The notes beneath the pieces are model-generated. The model ran no database searches. It saw nothing but the letters and a program-made list of their open reading frames with translations, and had not been told where the DNA came from. The translations under genes and the position numbers were made by a program. Positions 40,682-49,339 of a DNA stretch of 64,000 nt are shown here, piece by piece (position 1 is the stretch's first letter; each line of letters opens with the position of its first letter). Source of the DNA: Hymenobacter sp. CRA2 (GTDB taxonomy: Bacteria > Bacteroidota > Bacteroidia > Cytophagales > Hymenobacteraceae); the NCBI RefSeq assembly GCF_002007105.1, contig NZ_MVBC01000007.1:1-64000 (forward strand), given 5' to 3'.

Positions 40682-42442
40682 CTAGCTGGCCGCCGCGATG
40701 GGGCAGGGCCAGAGCTGAGCCACACGTTGGGCCAGCTCGCGGGTGCGGGCGTCGACGGTGGTTTCGTCCCAGCGGCGTTCAGCCAGGGCCTGCCGCAGCA
40801 GGGCGCTGGCGGGGTGGCGGTACTGCTGGGCCTTTTCGGCCGGCGACTGGTGGCCGAACAGCGCGAAGGCGTCGGCCGTATTCAGGGCCAGGTTGCCGAG
40901 CTTGTCGTACCACACGGGCGGGCGGGTATCGAAGCCGGCCGGCGCTTCGGGCGGCAGCACATGCTCTACCACGGTCAGCTGCTCGTAGTTGGGCTGCTGG
41001 TCGAGGGGCTGCAGCGCGCCGTCGAGGTGGGTGAGCACGTGGCGCACAAACGGCTCTTCATGCGGCTGGTACAACGGTTGCTCGGTCAGGGCCGAGGTCA
41101 GCAGAGCATCGGGCACGAGCAGCCCGGCGCGCCGCACGGCCTGCCTAAACGCGTCCACCAGGTCGTCGGCCGTGAGCAGGCGAGTGAGCAAGCTCGGGAA
41201 GAAAGCGGCGTAAGCCTGCTCCGGTAGGCGTGCCAGGCGCCGCCGGGCCAGAATGCCATAGGTAGCTTCCAGAAGATGTTGCGTGTGCTCAGTCGATACG
41301 CGCTGGGTTTTCCAGGCCTGTAGCAGGGCCAGCAAAAACGGCTGCACAGCGGGCGTAAGCACGGCGGCCAGGTGCTGCAGCGCCTGCCGGATGCCCGCGT
41401 CGCCAATGCTGTAGCGGTGCGGAAAGCGCAGGTACAGGTACGAGCTCACGCCGTCGCGCAACTGGTGTAGCAAGTGCTCCACGGTGCCGATATCGAGCTG
41501 GCGGTAGCGGCGCTTGAAGTGGGTGTACAGCGGCCGGCCCGTTTCTAGCAGCTGCGGCTCGTCCATGGAGAGCAGGCAGCGCAGGTATTCCTCAAAGGAC
41601 TCAGCCGAGCCCATGCGCTGCTGGGCCAGCAGCCACTGCTCGTTGTGCAGCTCCTCGATGCGCCGGGCCGCATCGGCTTCGGCCGTGGCCGGCAGCGCCC
41701 GAAACAGGTAGTTGCACAGCAGCTCAGCGGCCGTCAGTGGGCGGCCGCGGTTGTTCAGGCTTTCGAAGATGGACTGCGGATTGTCGCGCGTTTCGTCCAG
41801 CGGAATCCAGACTACTTTCAGGCCGTGCAGCACGGCCCGGGCCAGCTGGGTGAGGTAGGCTGCGGGTTCCCCGGCCAGGCGCTGCTGCAGGTAGTGCGCC
41901 AGCGCCGTGATGCCGTTGGTATTCTCGTCGTAGAGGCGCAGGTCGGAGGCCAGGTGCGGGCTCTTGGGGTTTTGCCCGGTCAGGATGCGATACGTCGGCA
42001 GCCGGTCGCCCTTGGTGCTGAATACCTTGAGCTGCAGGTAAGAATCGGTAGTGCCGGGCAGCTCGTTGGCCAGCAAAGGCTCCAGCTCCTGGCGCACGGC
42101 CGCGGCTTCCGCATCGGAAGCGTGCGGGCGCAGCAGTTGCTCCAGCACCAGCAGCAGCAGGTACACCGTGGTGATGCGCTGCTGCCCGTCGATAACCAAG
42201 TACTCGCGGAGGTCGGGGTGCGCCGTGAGGGTTTTGCGCAGCAGCACCACCGGCCCGAAGAAGTGCTCGGGGCGGTGCTGGGTAGCATCCGCATCCAGCA
42301 CGTTTTCTTCCAGGTCGAAGAGCAGCTGGTCCCACTGCTCCTGTTCCCAGGCGTAGCCCCGCTGAAAGAAAGGAATTTCGTACCGGACGTTGCCGGCGAA
42401 AATCATAGCAAAAAGGCTATTAGTTACCGTCTGTTCGTGCAT
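40682..42442 (-). CDS. DUF262/DUF1524 (GmrSD-like) protein, candidate defence nuclease
   Basis: The 586-residue protein starts with DUF262: IPFFQRGYAWEQEQWDQLLF, and YLVIDGQQRITTVYLLLLVL near 85-105, whose DGQQR is the nucleotide-binding ParB-like signature. The middle (about 200-470) is helical. The C-terminus resembles DUF1524: VVEHVLPPEAPAGF (His of the HNH-like site, about 490), WYDKLGNLAL, and W-x-E-TTVDARTRELAQRVAQLW. This combination defines the GmrSD type IV restriction family, which cleaves modified phage DNA. Here it is fused in one chain and stands alone. Whether all nuclease residues are kept cannot be judged. Confidence 0.82.
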   Translation of the reverse strand: MHEQTVTNSLFAMIFAGNVRYEIPFFQRGYAWEQEQWDQLLFDLEENVLDADATQHRPEHFFGPVVLLRKTLTAHPDLREYLVIDGQQRITTVYLLLLVLEQLLRPHASDAEAAAVRQELEPLLANELPGTTDSYLQLKVFSTKGDRLPTYRILTGQNPKSPHLASDLRLYDENTNGITALAHYLQQRLAGEPAAYLTQLARAVLHGLKVVWIPLDETRDNPQSIFESLNNRGRPLTAAELLCNYLFRALPATAEADAARRIEELHNEQWLLAQQRMGSAESFEEYLRCLLSMDEPQLLETGRPLYTHFKRRYRQLDIGTVEHLLHQLRDGVSSYLYLRFPHRYSIGDAGIRQALQHLAAVLTPAVQPFLLALLQAWKTQRVSTEHTQHLLEATYGILARRRLARLPEQAYAAFFPSLLTRLLTADDLVDAFRQAVRRAGLLVPDALLTSALTEQPLYQPHEEPFVRHVLTHLDGALQPLDQQPNYEQLTVVEHVLPPEAPAGFDTRPPVWYDKLGNLALNTADAFALFGHQSPAEKAQQYRHPASALLRQALAERRWDETTVDARTRELAQRVAQLWPCPIAAAS

Positions 42443-42799
42443 AACACCGTGGACAATTAGCGGATATTACTTCAAAGGTAACCGACCAGCTGCGTGCCGC
42501 GCCGGAGTTTTTTGAGAATAAAAGCAGGTAGCTAAATAGTGAAGCCCGTTAGGAGCCGGCCCGGCAGACGGCGCACCCCGCGTCATTGCGAGGCGTAGCC
42601 GAAGCAACCGTAGGAAGGCGTTAGCCAATCCTTCTGCTAGTAGCACCGCCGCTACAATGCTCAGACCGAAAACAGCACCGCCCGAAACCAGAATTACCGG
42701 TTTCGGGCGGTGCTGTTTTGTGCCGTTTGCGCCACGAGAGGAAGAATTGATGCCGCTTGGTGTGCGGAATCTCCTACCTCCTCTCAATGACAGCGGGTG
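42443..42799. repeat. Intergenic repeat and terminator region
   Basis: It contains an element GCGTCATTGCGAGGCGTAGC (about 42579-42598), a dispersed repeat type common between Hymenobacter genes. A perfect hairpin has 21-bp arms 42669-42689 and 42699-42719 (AAAACAGCACCGCCCGAAAC and on) and is the trpS terminator on the minus strand, with TTTTCGG following there. No gene is seen in the 357 bp. Confidence 0.75.
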
Positions 42800-43777
42800 C
42801 TACCGCTGCTGGTAGCCGACTTTTTCGCGCACTTTATTGAGCACTACGGTGCCGTATTCCTGAGCTTTGCGGGCGCCTTCGGCCAGCTTGCGGTCCACCT
42901 CCGGCAGGTTTTGCATGTAGTAGTTGAACTGCTCCCGCTCCTGCGCAAAGCGCGTGCGGATGACCTCGAACAGCGCCTGCTTGGCGTGGCCGTAGCCGTA
43001 GCCGCCGTTCAGGTAGTTCTGGCGCATTTCTTCGGTCTGCTCGGGCGTGGCCAGCAAGGAAAACAGCTTGAAGGTGGTGTCGGTATCGGGGTTTTTGGGG
43101 GCCTCCAGCGGCGTGCTGTCCGACACGATGCCGCGGATGTTCTTCAGCAAGGCCTTGTCGTCGAGGAAGATATCGATGATGTTGCCGTACGACTTGCTCA
43201 TCTTCTGCCCGTCGAGGCCGGGAATGGTCTGGATCTGCTCATCCACGCGAGCCTGGGGCAGCACGAAGGTTTCGCCGTAGCGGTTGTTGAAGGCGCTGGC
43301 AATGTCGCGGGCAATTTCCAGGTGCTGAATCTGGTCCTTGCCTACGGGCACGAAATCCGCGTCGTAGAGCAGGATGTCGGCGGCCATGAGAACGGGGTAG
43401 GTAAACAGCCCCGCATTCACGTCCGACAGCCGGTCCGACTTGTCCTTGAACGAGTGCGCGTTGGCCAGCATCGGGTAGGGCGTGAAGCACGACAAATACC
43501 ACGTCAGCTCGGTCACCTGCGGCACATCGGACTGCCGGTAAAACAGGTTCTTGTCGGTGTCGAAACCGCAGGCCAGCCACGCGGCGGCCACCGAGTAGGT
43601 ATTGTGGCGCAGCAGCTCCGCGTCGCGCACCTGGGTGAGCGAGTGCAGATCGGCGATGAAGAGCAGGGAGGTGTTGGCCGAGCTTTTCGACAGCTCAATG
43701 GCGGGCAGGATGGCGCCGAGCAGGTTGCCCAAGTGCGGGCGGCCGGTGCTCTGAATGCCGGTCAGGATACGGGACAT
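42800..43777 (-). CDS. trpS: Tryptophan--tRNA ligase
   Basis: The 325-residue class Ic synthetase starts SRILTGIQSTGRPHLGNLLG, where PHLGN is the HIGH motif. LPQARVDEQIQTIPGLDGQK leads to KMSKSYGN, the KMSKS loop. LLFIADLHSLTQ and the tryptophan-pocket text ADILLYDADFVPVGKDQ are present. Size is usual for the bacterial enzyme. ATG at 43777. A secreted unknown gene sits 9 bp upstream, so the two may be co-transcribed. The adjacent strong terminator ends the unit. Confidence 0.95.
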   Translation of the reverse strand: MSRILTGIQSTGRPHLGNLLGAILPAIELSKSSANTSLLFIADLHSLTQVRDAELLRHNTYSVAAAWLACGFDTDKNLFYRQSDVPQVTELTWYLSCFTPYPMLANAHSFKDKSDRLSDVNAGLFTYPVLMAADILLYDADFVPVGKDQIQHLEIARDIASAFNNRYGETFVLPQARVDEQIQTIPGLDGQKMSKSYGNIIDIFLDDKALLKNIRGIVSDSTPLEAPKNPDTDTTFKLFSLLATPEQTEEMRQNYLNGGYGYGHAKQALFEVIRTRFAQEREQFNYYMQNLPEVDRKLAEGARKAQEYGTVVLNKVREKVGYQQR

Positions 43778-43786
43778 GGGAAGAAA

Positions 43787-44389
43787 TTAAGGCTGCTTCG
43801 CTACGTAACCGTTGTAGGAAACGATGTACTCGAGAAGGTTATCGTAATTGATGCGGCCGCTGACCAACACCCGCGCGAAGGAAGGTTGGTCAGCTACCAG
43901 TGGCCCGACCACTTCGCGTAGTTGTTTGAGCCCGCCGTTTTCGGGCAAGGAAGTCCAGGCCGAGGAGCCAATCGGTCGCACGAGCAGCGTTGAAACCAGT
44001 AAACCACCTACGTTGCGAACGAAAGAATAGCGGATGGCTTCTATTTTGCCCGTGGCCACCACTTGCGCAAACACGGGGCGCGTTGCCGGGCTGCCTTTTT
44101 CGTTGGGAAAGTCGATGGTGATATACTTAGCCGTGCCAAACGTAAAATAGGCCAGCTGCGCCGGGGTGTAGTTAAACTGCTGATCGTCTTCTGTTTTAAC
44201 CAGTAGCTCACCTGCTTTGGTGGGCGTCAGCCAGAGCCTGCCCGTTACGCGTGAGCTGTCGCGCAACACGCAGGTGCCTTGTTGAGCGGCAGTTGTCGAC
44301 ATAGCCGTCCTGCCTGGCATCATCTGCTGGGCGCGGGCCGTTTGGGCCGCGATGATACTCGCCAGCAGCAACAGTAGAGCTTTGTTCAC
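43787..44389 (-). CDS. Secreted hypothetical protein
   Basis: The 200-residue product has a signal peptide (MNKALLLLLASIIAAQTARA). The mature text includes CVLRDSSRVTGRLWLTPTKA, YTPAQLAYFTFGTAKYITI and SFVRNVGGLLVSTLLVRPIG. The GELLVKTEDDQQFNYTPAQL region is reminiscent of small beta-barrel surface proteins that read out as 'FVKGY'-like repeats, but I cannot name the family. It probably sits in the periplasm or outer membrane. It lies between yhhQ and trpS with short gaps, so co-transcription is possible. Confidence 0.75.
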   Translation of the reverse strand: MNKALLLLLASIIAAQTARAQQMMPGRTAMSTTAAQQGTCVLRDSSRVTGRLWLTPTKAGELLVKTEDDQQFNYTPAQLAYFTFGTAKYITIDFPNEKGSPATRPVFAQVVATGKIEAIRYSFVRNVGGLLVSTLLVRPIGSSAWTSLPENGGLKQLREVVGPLVADQPSFARVLVSGRINYDNLLEYIVSYNGYVAKQP

Positions 44390-44405
44390 AACGCGTTTCG
44401 GTTAG

Positions 44406-45179
44406 TTATACGCTCACGTTCTGCTCAGCTTCTTGCTGCAATTCCATGGTTTTTTCCTTGCCCAAGTACCGGTCGATGATGGCGTGGGCGAGGTAGAGCA
44501 CCGGCGTGAGCAGCACCGCGGCCGCAAATTTATACCAGTAGTTGGTGTTAGCCACCGTCAGCACCTGCTGAAAGCTCCAGTTGCCGAACACGTAGAAGGC
44601 TACGAATAGCACTACAAATGAGTCGATGAGCTGCGAAACGAGCGTGGAGCCGGTGGCGCGCAGCCAGATCAGGCGGCTGCCCGTGATGCGGCGCAGGGCC
44701 TGAAACACCGTCGCGTCGAGAATCTGGCCCACGATGAAGGCCGTGATGGAGCCGAGGATGATGTTGCCGCCCTGCCGGAAAATGCTCTGGTAGGCGTAGT
44801 CGATGTTGAAGGGGCGGCCGTTGTTATCGGTCTTGTTCACGTCGAGCCAGAACGCGGCCGGTTGCAGCCGCGTGGTGGCGTAGATGACGGCAAAGGCGTA
44901 GAGAATCAGCCCGGCCGTGAGCAGGCTCACCCGCAGCACGCCCTTGGGGCCGAAGTACTCGTTCAGGATGTCGGTGGTCACGAACACCGCCGGCCAGATG
45001 AGCACGCCCGCCGTCAGGTCGCCCGGCATTGATTCGGGCAGGCCCAGTAGCCCGTTGACGTGAAAAATCTTCACTCCGATGATTTCGGCCAGCAGCGCGT
45101 TGACGATGAAAATGGCGCTGAGCACCAAATAAAGCTGTTGCTTCTTGTGGGTAAACAGCGAGTTGGCAGCAGTAGACAT
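44406..45179 (-). CDS. yhhQ: Queuosine precursor transporter (YhhQ/VUT family)
   Basis: From ATG at 45179 the product has 257 residues and about six or seven membrane helices. Family text includes LSAIFIVNALLAEIIGVKIF, WPAVFVTTDILNEYFGPKGV and NIILGSITAFIVGQILDATV. YhhQ imports queuosine precursors preQ0/preQ1 across the inner membrane for tRNA modification. An in-frame ATG 114 bp upstream lies within a repeat element and is unlikely. The C-terminus ends in a Glu/Gln-rich tail. Confidence 0.9.
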   Translation of the reverse strand: MSTAANSLFTHKKQQLYLVLSAIFIVNALLAEIIGVKIFHVNGLLGLPESMPGDLTAGVLIWPAVFVTTDILNEYFGPKGVLRVSLLTAGLILYAFAVIYATTRLQPAAFWLDVNKTDNNGRPFNIDYAYQSIFRQGGNIILGSITAFIVGQILDATVFQALRRITGSRLIWLRATGSTLVSQLIDSFVVLFVAFYVFGNWSFQQVLTVANTNYWYKFAAAVLLTPVLYLAHAIIDRYLGKEKTMELQQEAEQNVSV

Positions 45180-45210
45180 AGAGGAGAAAATAAGGTGGCG
45201 GTCAGCAGCT

Positions 45211-45323
45211 CGTCCTGTCGAGCTGATCGAGACATCTCGCCGGATAGCATTCTGCTCGTTGAACCATTGATTTGCCATCCGAGACGTCAGCACGCGAGAT
45301 GTCTGGCTGCGCTTGATAGGACG
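45211..45323. repeat. Imperfect inverted repeat (Hymenobacter-type intergenic element)
   Basis: Arms of 29 bp, 45211-45239 (CGTCCTGTCGAGCTGATCGA and on) and 45295-45323, pair with a few mismatches and enclose a 55-nt loop. Ends share CGTCCT and GACATCTCG. It lies between rnz and yhhQ on the minus strand and resembles dispersed elements I associate with this genus. Confidence 0.65.
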
Positions 45324-45348
45324 GGCTTTTCTAGTCTTTGTGAGGTAG

Positions 45349-46260
45349 TTATACCGTCACCGTCAGCCCTTCGGTAGCCAGCTGCGTGGCTTCGAATTCG
45401 TGGCGCGCTTCGGCTAGCAGCGGTTGCAGGTCGCGGTAGCGGGAGGAGAAGTGCCCGATGAGCAGCTGCTTCACCTCGGCCAGGCGTGCCAGCTGTCCGG
45501 CTTGCTTGGCCGTGGAGTGGCCGGTTTGCTGCGCCCGCTCCGCCATTTCGTGCAGGAAGGTCGACTCATGGTAGAGCAGGTCCACGCCGCGCACTAAGTC
45601 GGCCAGGTACTCCAGGTACACCGTATCGGAGCAGTAGGCGTAGGCGCGGGGCGCGGGCGGGGCGGTGGTTACGTCGGTGTGGCGCAGCCACACGTGGCCG
45701 GCTGCGTCGCGCAGGTCTTCGCCGCGGCTCAGGGCCTGCAGCTGCTCCGGAGTCAGGGCTTCCGGCAGGCTTTCCTTCACCAGGCGCCGCCGCCGCGGCT
45801 GCTCCCGAAACAGGTACCCGCAGCACGGGATGCGGTGGCGCATCGGCAGGGTGAGCACCTGTACCTGCGCGTCCTGATAAATGAGCTGGTGTTTCTCGGT
45901 GTCGACGGCCACAAAGTCCACGTCGAAGGAGAGGGGCGTGCCCGAGCAGCGCAGCTGGGTAGTGATGATTTCGTCGAGCCCGGCCGGGCCGAACAGCTGC
46001 AGCGGCTCGGTGCGGCCCTGCAGGTGCAGGGTGCCCAGCAGCCCGAAGATGCCGAAGAAATGGTCGCCGTGCAGGTGCGAAATGAACACGCGGTTGATGC
46101 GCCCAAACCGAATGCGCTGCTCGATGAGGCGCTCCTGCGTGGCTTCGCCGCAGTCAATCAGGTATGGCTCGCGGCCCACCGTGAGCACCTGGGCCGTGTG
46201 GTGGCGGCCCAGCATGGGCGTGGCCGAGGCGCTGCCGAGTATCGTTAGCTCAAACTCCAT
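45349..46260 (-). CDS. rnz: Ribonuclease Z
   Basis: The 303-residue metallo-beta-lactamase-fold enzyme starts MEFELTILGSASATPMLGRH. It has the zinc motif FISHLHGDHFFGIFGLLGTL (about 62-81), the helix text SFDVDFVAVDTEKHQ, YCSDTVYLEYLADLVRGVD, LYHESTFLHEMAERA and LIGHFSSRY. RNase Z cuts the 3' trailer of tRNA precursors lacking an encoded CCA. Short PxKxRN-like exosite region is not seen clearly. Next to a STAS gene upstream, a pair often seen in this phylum. Confidence 0.93.
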   Translation of the reverse strand: MEFELTILGSASATPMLGRHHTAQVLTVGREPYLIDCGEATQERLIEQRIRFGRINRVFISHLHGDHFFGIFGLLGTLHLQGRTEPLQLFGPAGLDEIITTQLRCSGTPLSFDVDFVAVDTEKHQLIYQDAQVQVLTLPMRHRIPCCGYLFREQPRRRRLVKESLPEALTPEQLQALSRGEDLRDAAGHVWLRHTDVTTAPPAPRAYAYCSDTVYLEYLADLVRGVDLLYHESTFLHEMAERAQQTGHSTAKQAGQLARLAEVKQLLIGHFSSRYRDLQPLLAEARHEFEATQLATEGLTVTV

Positions 46261-46270
46261 GTAAATGGTT

Positions 46271-46404
46271 AAATGGGTGAATGGCTAAATGGTTGATTGT
46301 TCCGTTGTCAGAACGACCAGCCAGTTAGCCATTCAGCCATTTAGCAATAAAAAGCTGTTGGCTGCCAGCCGTTAGCCGAACACTAACGGCTAGCAGCCAA
46401 CAGC
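46271..46404. repeat. Two nested-style inverted repeats between STAS and rnz genes
   Basis: First pair: 46271-46288 (AAATGGGTGAATGGCTAA) with 46325-46342, one mismatch. Second pair: 46353-46375 (AGCTGTTGGCTGCCAGCCGT and on) with 46383-46404, one mismatch, 7-nt loop. The second lies 17 bp after the STAS stop and is the likely terminator. AAATGG-type units also occur in tandem at 46263-46293. Confidence 0.7.
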
Positions 46405-46420
46405 CAACAGCTAGCAGAAA

Positions 46421-46795
46421 CTACTCCTTGCTCGTCAGGTCCCGCTCGATGGCGTGCAGGAAAATGCGGTCAATACCTTCTTCCACCGTGGGCAGGATGT
46501 GCAGTACCGACTCCAGCTTGGAAATGGTGATGAGCTTCATCACGTGGTCCTGCAGGCCGGTCAGCACCAGCAGGCCGCCGGTGGAGTTGCACAGGCGGTT
46601 GGCAATCAGGATTGAGCTCAGCCCCGACGAATCGGTGTACTTCACGTTTTGAAGGTCGAGGATCAGGTTGTTGATGCCCTCGGCATTGAGCTTCACGAAC
46701 TCAGATTTCAGATCGGGCGCGACGGTGGTGTCGAGCTTTTTCTCGTCAATCGTGATGATCGTGTAGTTCTCTTTTTTATCAATGGAGTACTTCAT
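46421..46795 (-). CDS. STAS domain anti-sigma factor antagonist-like protein
   Basis: The 124-residue protein is a single STAS domain: YTIITIDEKKLDTTVAPDLK, then NNLILDLQNVKYTDSSGLSS, with Ser in DSSGLSS as the usual phosphorylation site, and ILIANRLCNSTGGLLVLTG. Such proteins switch partner kinases or sigma factors by phosphorylation. No cognate kinase is nearby. It is upstream of rnz on the same strand with a terminator-like hairpin between, so joint control is uncertain. The AT content is higher than in its neighbours. Confidence 0.9.
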   Translation of the reverse strand: MKYSIDKKENYTIITIDEKKLDTTVAPDLKSEFVKLNAEGINNLILDLQNVKYTDSSGLSSILIANRLCNSTGGLLVLTGLQDHVMKLITISKLESVLHILPTVEEGIDRIFLHAIERDLTSKE

Positions 46796-46900
46796 ACCAG
46801 AGAGGAGGTTGCTTTCGGAGGGGTAGGTTGCGAAGGTAATGAAAAAAGAAGACTCCGGGAAAGGAGGGATTCATACGAATTTATCGGATTTCGGCCATAT

Positions 46901-47728
46901 TCAACGCGCTAAGCATGTGAAAGTGAGCGAAGCCCAGGTACTTTGCCAGTCGGCCTGGCTGGATTTGGCTAGTCGCGTCATGCGCACGGCGGCCAATAGT
47001 ACGTCAGCAGGGTATTGCATCCGTAACAAGGCGCGGCCGTTTTGGTTGGTGTGCAGCGTAAAATGTTGGGCCGGATGGCCGTCGGTGGGGCGCAGCCAGG
47101 CCTGCAGCGGTTGACTGCCAAGCGGCCGGCCATCGGCCAGCACGAGTACCGTAAGCGAGGCGCCGGCGCGGAGCAGGTAGGGGTTTTGCTCGGGCACGAT
47201 TTCCAGCGGATGGCCCACGCGGCGGCGAAAAGTAGAATCAGGTGCCGAGGCCGCGCCGGCCAGTACCAGCGTCTTGGCGCAGCGGCGGTACGCTTCGCGG
47301 CCGGGCTGGTCCTGCTGCTTGTATTTCTGGCGCTGCCAGCTCACGTCGCTCAGTCCTTCTTCCTTTAGGTAGGCCTCAAACTCTGCCGCCGGCAGGGTGA
47401 GGTAGGCGTCGTTGGTGCGCAGGGCCAGCAGGTGGGTGCCGGGCTGCGTGAGTTGGGCCGTGGTTTGCAGCGAATCGGTCTGCCGGGCCGAAGCCGTCAG
47501 GTCGGTGGGGGCAGCCACGCCGGGCTGCAGGTGCACCAGCTGCTCCAGGCGGGCGCTCTGTCCGCCCCACCGCTCGCCCCGAAACGCGGCGCCTACCCAG
47601 CGGCCCAGATGCACGCGGCTGCCGGGGGGCACGACGTAGCGCGTAGGCTGCAACCAGAACTCGTGCGCCGCGGCCGCGGAACCGAGCAGGAGGAGGCCCA
47701 CAAGCAACATCGGTAGGGGTTTTGGCAT
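46901..47728 (-). CDS. DUF4198 domain-containing secreted protein
   Basis: From ATG at 47728 the product has 275 residues. A signal peptide (MPKPLPMLLVGLLLLGSAAA) ends just before HEFWLQPTRYVVPPGSRVHL, the hallmark start of DUF4198. This family is beta-rich and is found near metal uptake genes in some bacteria. Later text has LEIVPEQNPYLLRAGASLTV and PLQAWLRPTDGHPAQHFTLH. The N-terminal His after cleavage may bind metal (inference). Its role here is unknown. It is a single gene; an earlier ATG at 47806 does not give a better signal. Confidence 0.85.
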   Translation of the reverse strand: MPKPLPMLLVGLLLLGSAAAAHEFWLQPTRYVVPPGSRVHLGRWVGAAFRGERWGGQSARLEQLVHLQPGVAAPTDLTASARQTDSLQTTAQLTQPGTHLLALRTNDAYLTLPAAEFEAYLKEEGLSDVSWQRQKYKQQDQPGREAYRRCAKTLVLAGAASAPDSTFRRRVGHPLEIVPEQNPYLLRAGASLTVLVLADGRPLGSQPLQAWLRPTDGHPAQHFTLHTNQNGRALLRMQYPADVLLAAVRMTRLAKSSQADWQSTWASLTFTCLAR

Positions 47729-48226
47729 TGAGCTAAGATAGACGACTTGGCCGGCACGAGTCCGCCTTACTGCTAAAAGCCCGATACGGTTACAGCGAAG
47801 CGGCATTTTTCTGGTTTTGTCGAAGAAGCTCAGTGGTCTGTGGGCTTGGCGTCGTTGTGTTTTGGTAGATAAGCCCGGGCTTGATAGTTAAGAAAATTTG
47901 CTTATTCAGAGCCACTTGCGCTGCGATAATAGCATCCTGCAGCTTGGCCGAGAAAGAAGGAAACGCGTGAGGGCGTACCCCCACATGCAGCTTACAAGTT
48001 CTGTGTGCATGGATGAAGCGGGCCTGAAGGAAGCGGGTAATGGAGTATCTGCCTTGATTAAGAGGTACAGCAACTACCGCGCTGGGCCAGCATCTACAGC
48101 CTTGATGCGGCATACTAGGATAGTAACAGATGTATTAAAATAATTTAATATAGTGAGTTCAACAACCTTTTAAACATGGGTAGGTTAAAGGCTTGTTTAA
48201 TGTTTAATGCTAAAAAGTTAAACAAA
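47729..48226. other. Intergenic region with a doubtful 107-codon frame
   Basis: On the minus strand a frame from 48113 to 47790 is open (ending LLRQNQKNAASL). Its second half, with KLQDAIIAAQVALNKQIFLT, reads somewhat like protein, but I recognise no family and no promoter or start context supports it. From about 48110 the DNA is very AT-rich (AAAATAATTTAATATAG), probably the promoter of the fasciclin gene. Confidence 0.4.
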
Positions 48227-49252
48227 ATGCCAACCACACCTAACCTTTTTTCGCGGGCGCTGACCCGCGCGTTGTTGATCTGCGGTATAGCTGCCGCAAT
48301 GGGGCTAACCGCCTGCGACGATGATGATGACGTAAGCAGCGCCGCTGCGCAGTCCAACATCGTGCAGCTGGCCCAGGGCAATGCCAACCTGTCGACCCTC
48401 GTGGCTGCCGCCCAGAAGGCCGACTTGGTGAGTACGCTCAGCGGGAGCACCGAACTGACGGTATTTGCCCCCACCAACGACGCGTTCAGCCAGCTGCCGG
48501 CACCATTTAACAACGCGCAGAACATCAGCGCCATCACCGACGCGGCGCAGATTGCCACCCTGCGCGGCATCCTGCTGTACCACGTGACGGCCGGCGACCT
48601 GGATGCCAGCGAGCTGCAGGCCCGCGCTTACACTACGCAGCGCCCCGCTACCACGGGCCTCAACGACAACAGCATTTACATCAGCAAGCCGGCCGCGGGC
48701 GGAGTGATTATCAACGGCAACACCCGCGTGACGCAGGCCGACGTGGATGCCAGCAACGGCATCGTGCACGTCATCGACCGCGTGCTGATGCCGCCTACGC
48801 AGCGCATTTCGGAAATCGTGGTGGCTTCGTCCACGGCCTCGACGCCGCAGTTTACACTACTGCTGCGCGCCCTGCAGCGCCCCGCTGCCGCCGCCCTGCT
48901 GACGGCCGCCGGCAACGCTAACGCCAACCTGACGGTATTTGCGCCCACCGATGCTGCATTCCGGGCCCTGCTGACGCAGCTCAACCTCACCAGCCTCGAC
49001 CAGGTGCCCGATGCCACTCTGGTCAGCATCCTGCAGCTGCACATCGTGAACAACGCCCGCGCCTTCTCGTCGGACCTGACCAACGGCCAGACCGTGCCGA
49101 CGCTGAACGGCAACGTGACCGTGGGCCTGGCCAATAACGCGGTGACCGTGCGCGGCGCCGGCAACGGCACTACCCCTGCCAACGTGGCCACCGCCAACGT
49201 GCTGGCCACCAACGGCGTCATTCACGTCATCGACCGCGTGTTGCTCCCTTAA
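48227..49252 (+). CDS. Lipoprotein with two fasciclin (FAS1) domains
   Basis: From ATG at 48227 the product has 341 residues. A lipoprotein signal ends at lipobox LTAC, followed by an Asp-rich stretch (DDDDD). FAS1 domain 1 (about 45-190) has ELTVFAPTNDAFSQLP, LLYHVTAG and GIVHVIDRVLMPP. Domain 2 (about 195-340) has NLTVFAPTDAAFRALL, and GVIHVIDRVLLP. FAS1 domains mediate adhesion or matrix contacts, and an outer-membrane lipoprotein location is likely. The Asp run right after Cys may be a surface export signal of Bacteroidota lipoproteins. Earlier Met at 48176 or 48200 are less suited to the signal. Confidence 0.9.
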   Translation: MPTTPNLFSRALTRALLICGIAAAMGLTACDDDDDVSSAAAQSNIVQLAQGNANLSTLVAAAQKADLVSTLSGSTELTVFAPTNDAFSQLPAPFNNAQNISAITDAAQIATLRGILLYHVTAGDLDASELQARAYTTQRPATTGLNDNSIYISKPAAGGVIINGNTRVTQADVDASNGIVHVIDRVLMPPTQRISEIVVASSTASTPQFTLLLRALQRPAAAALLTAAGNANANLTVFAPTDAAFRALLTQLNLTSLDQVPDATLVSILQLHIVNNARAFSSDLTNGQTVPTLNGNVTVGLANNAVTVRGAGNGTTPANVATANVLATNGVIHVIDRVLLP

Positions 49253-49280
49253 TTCCGGGCCCACATCCTTACTTTCCGAT

Positions 49281-49316
49281 ACAAAAACGCCCGACTGCTG
49301 GTCGGGCGTTTTTTGT
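49281..49316. terminator. Terminator between fasciclin and glycogen synthase genes
   Basis: ACAAAAACGCCCGAC pairs with GTCGGGCGTTTTTTGT around a 5-nt loop, with A5 and T6 flanks. It is bidirectional between convergent genes. Confidence 0.9.
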
Positions 49317-49339
49317 GCCGGTATTTCTGTTGGGCAGGG

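Noticed and set aside
47790-48113. 107-residue frame on the minus strand
   Set aside because: No recognised family, no promoter or signal, and only its second half looks protein-like; kept as a note in the intergenic entry.
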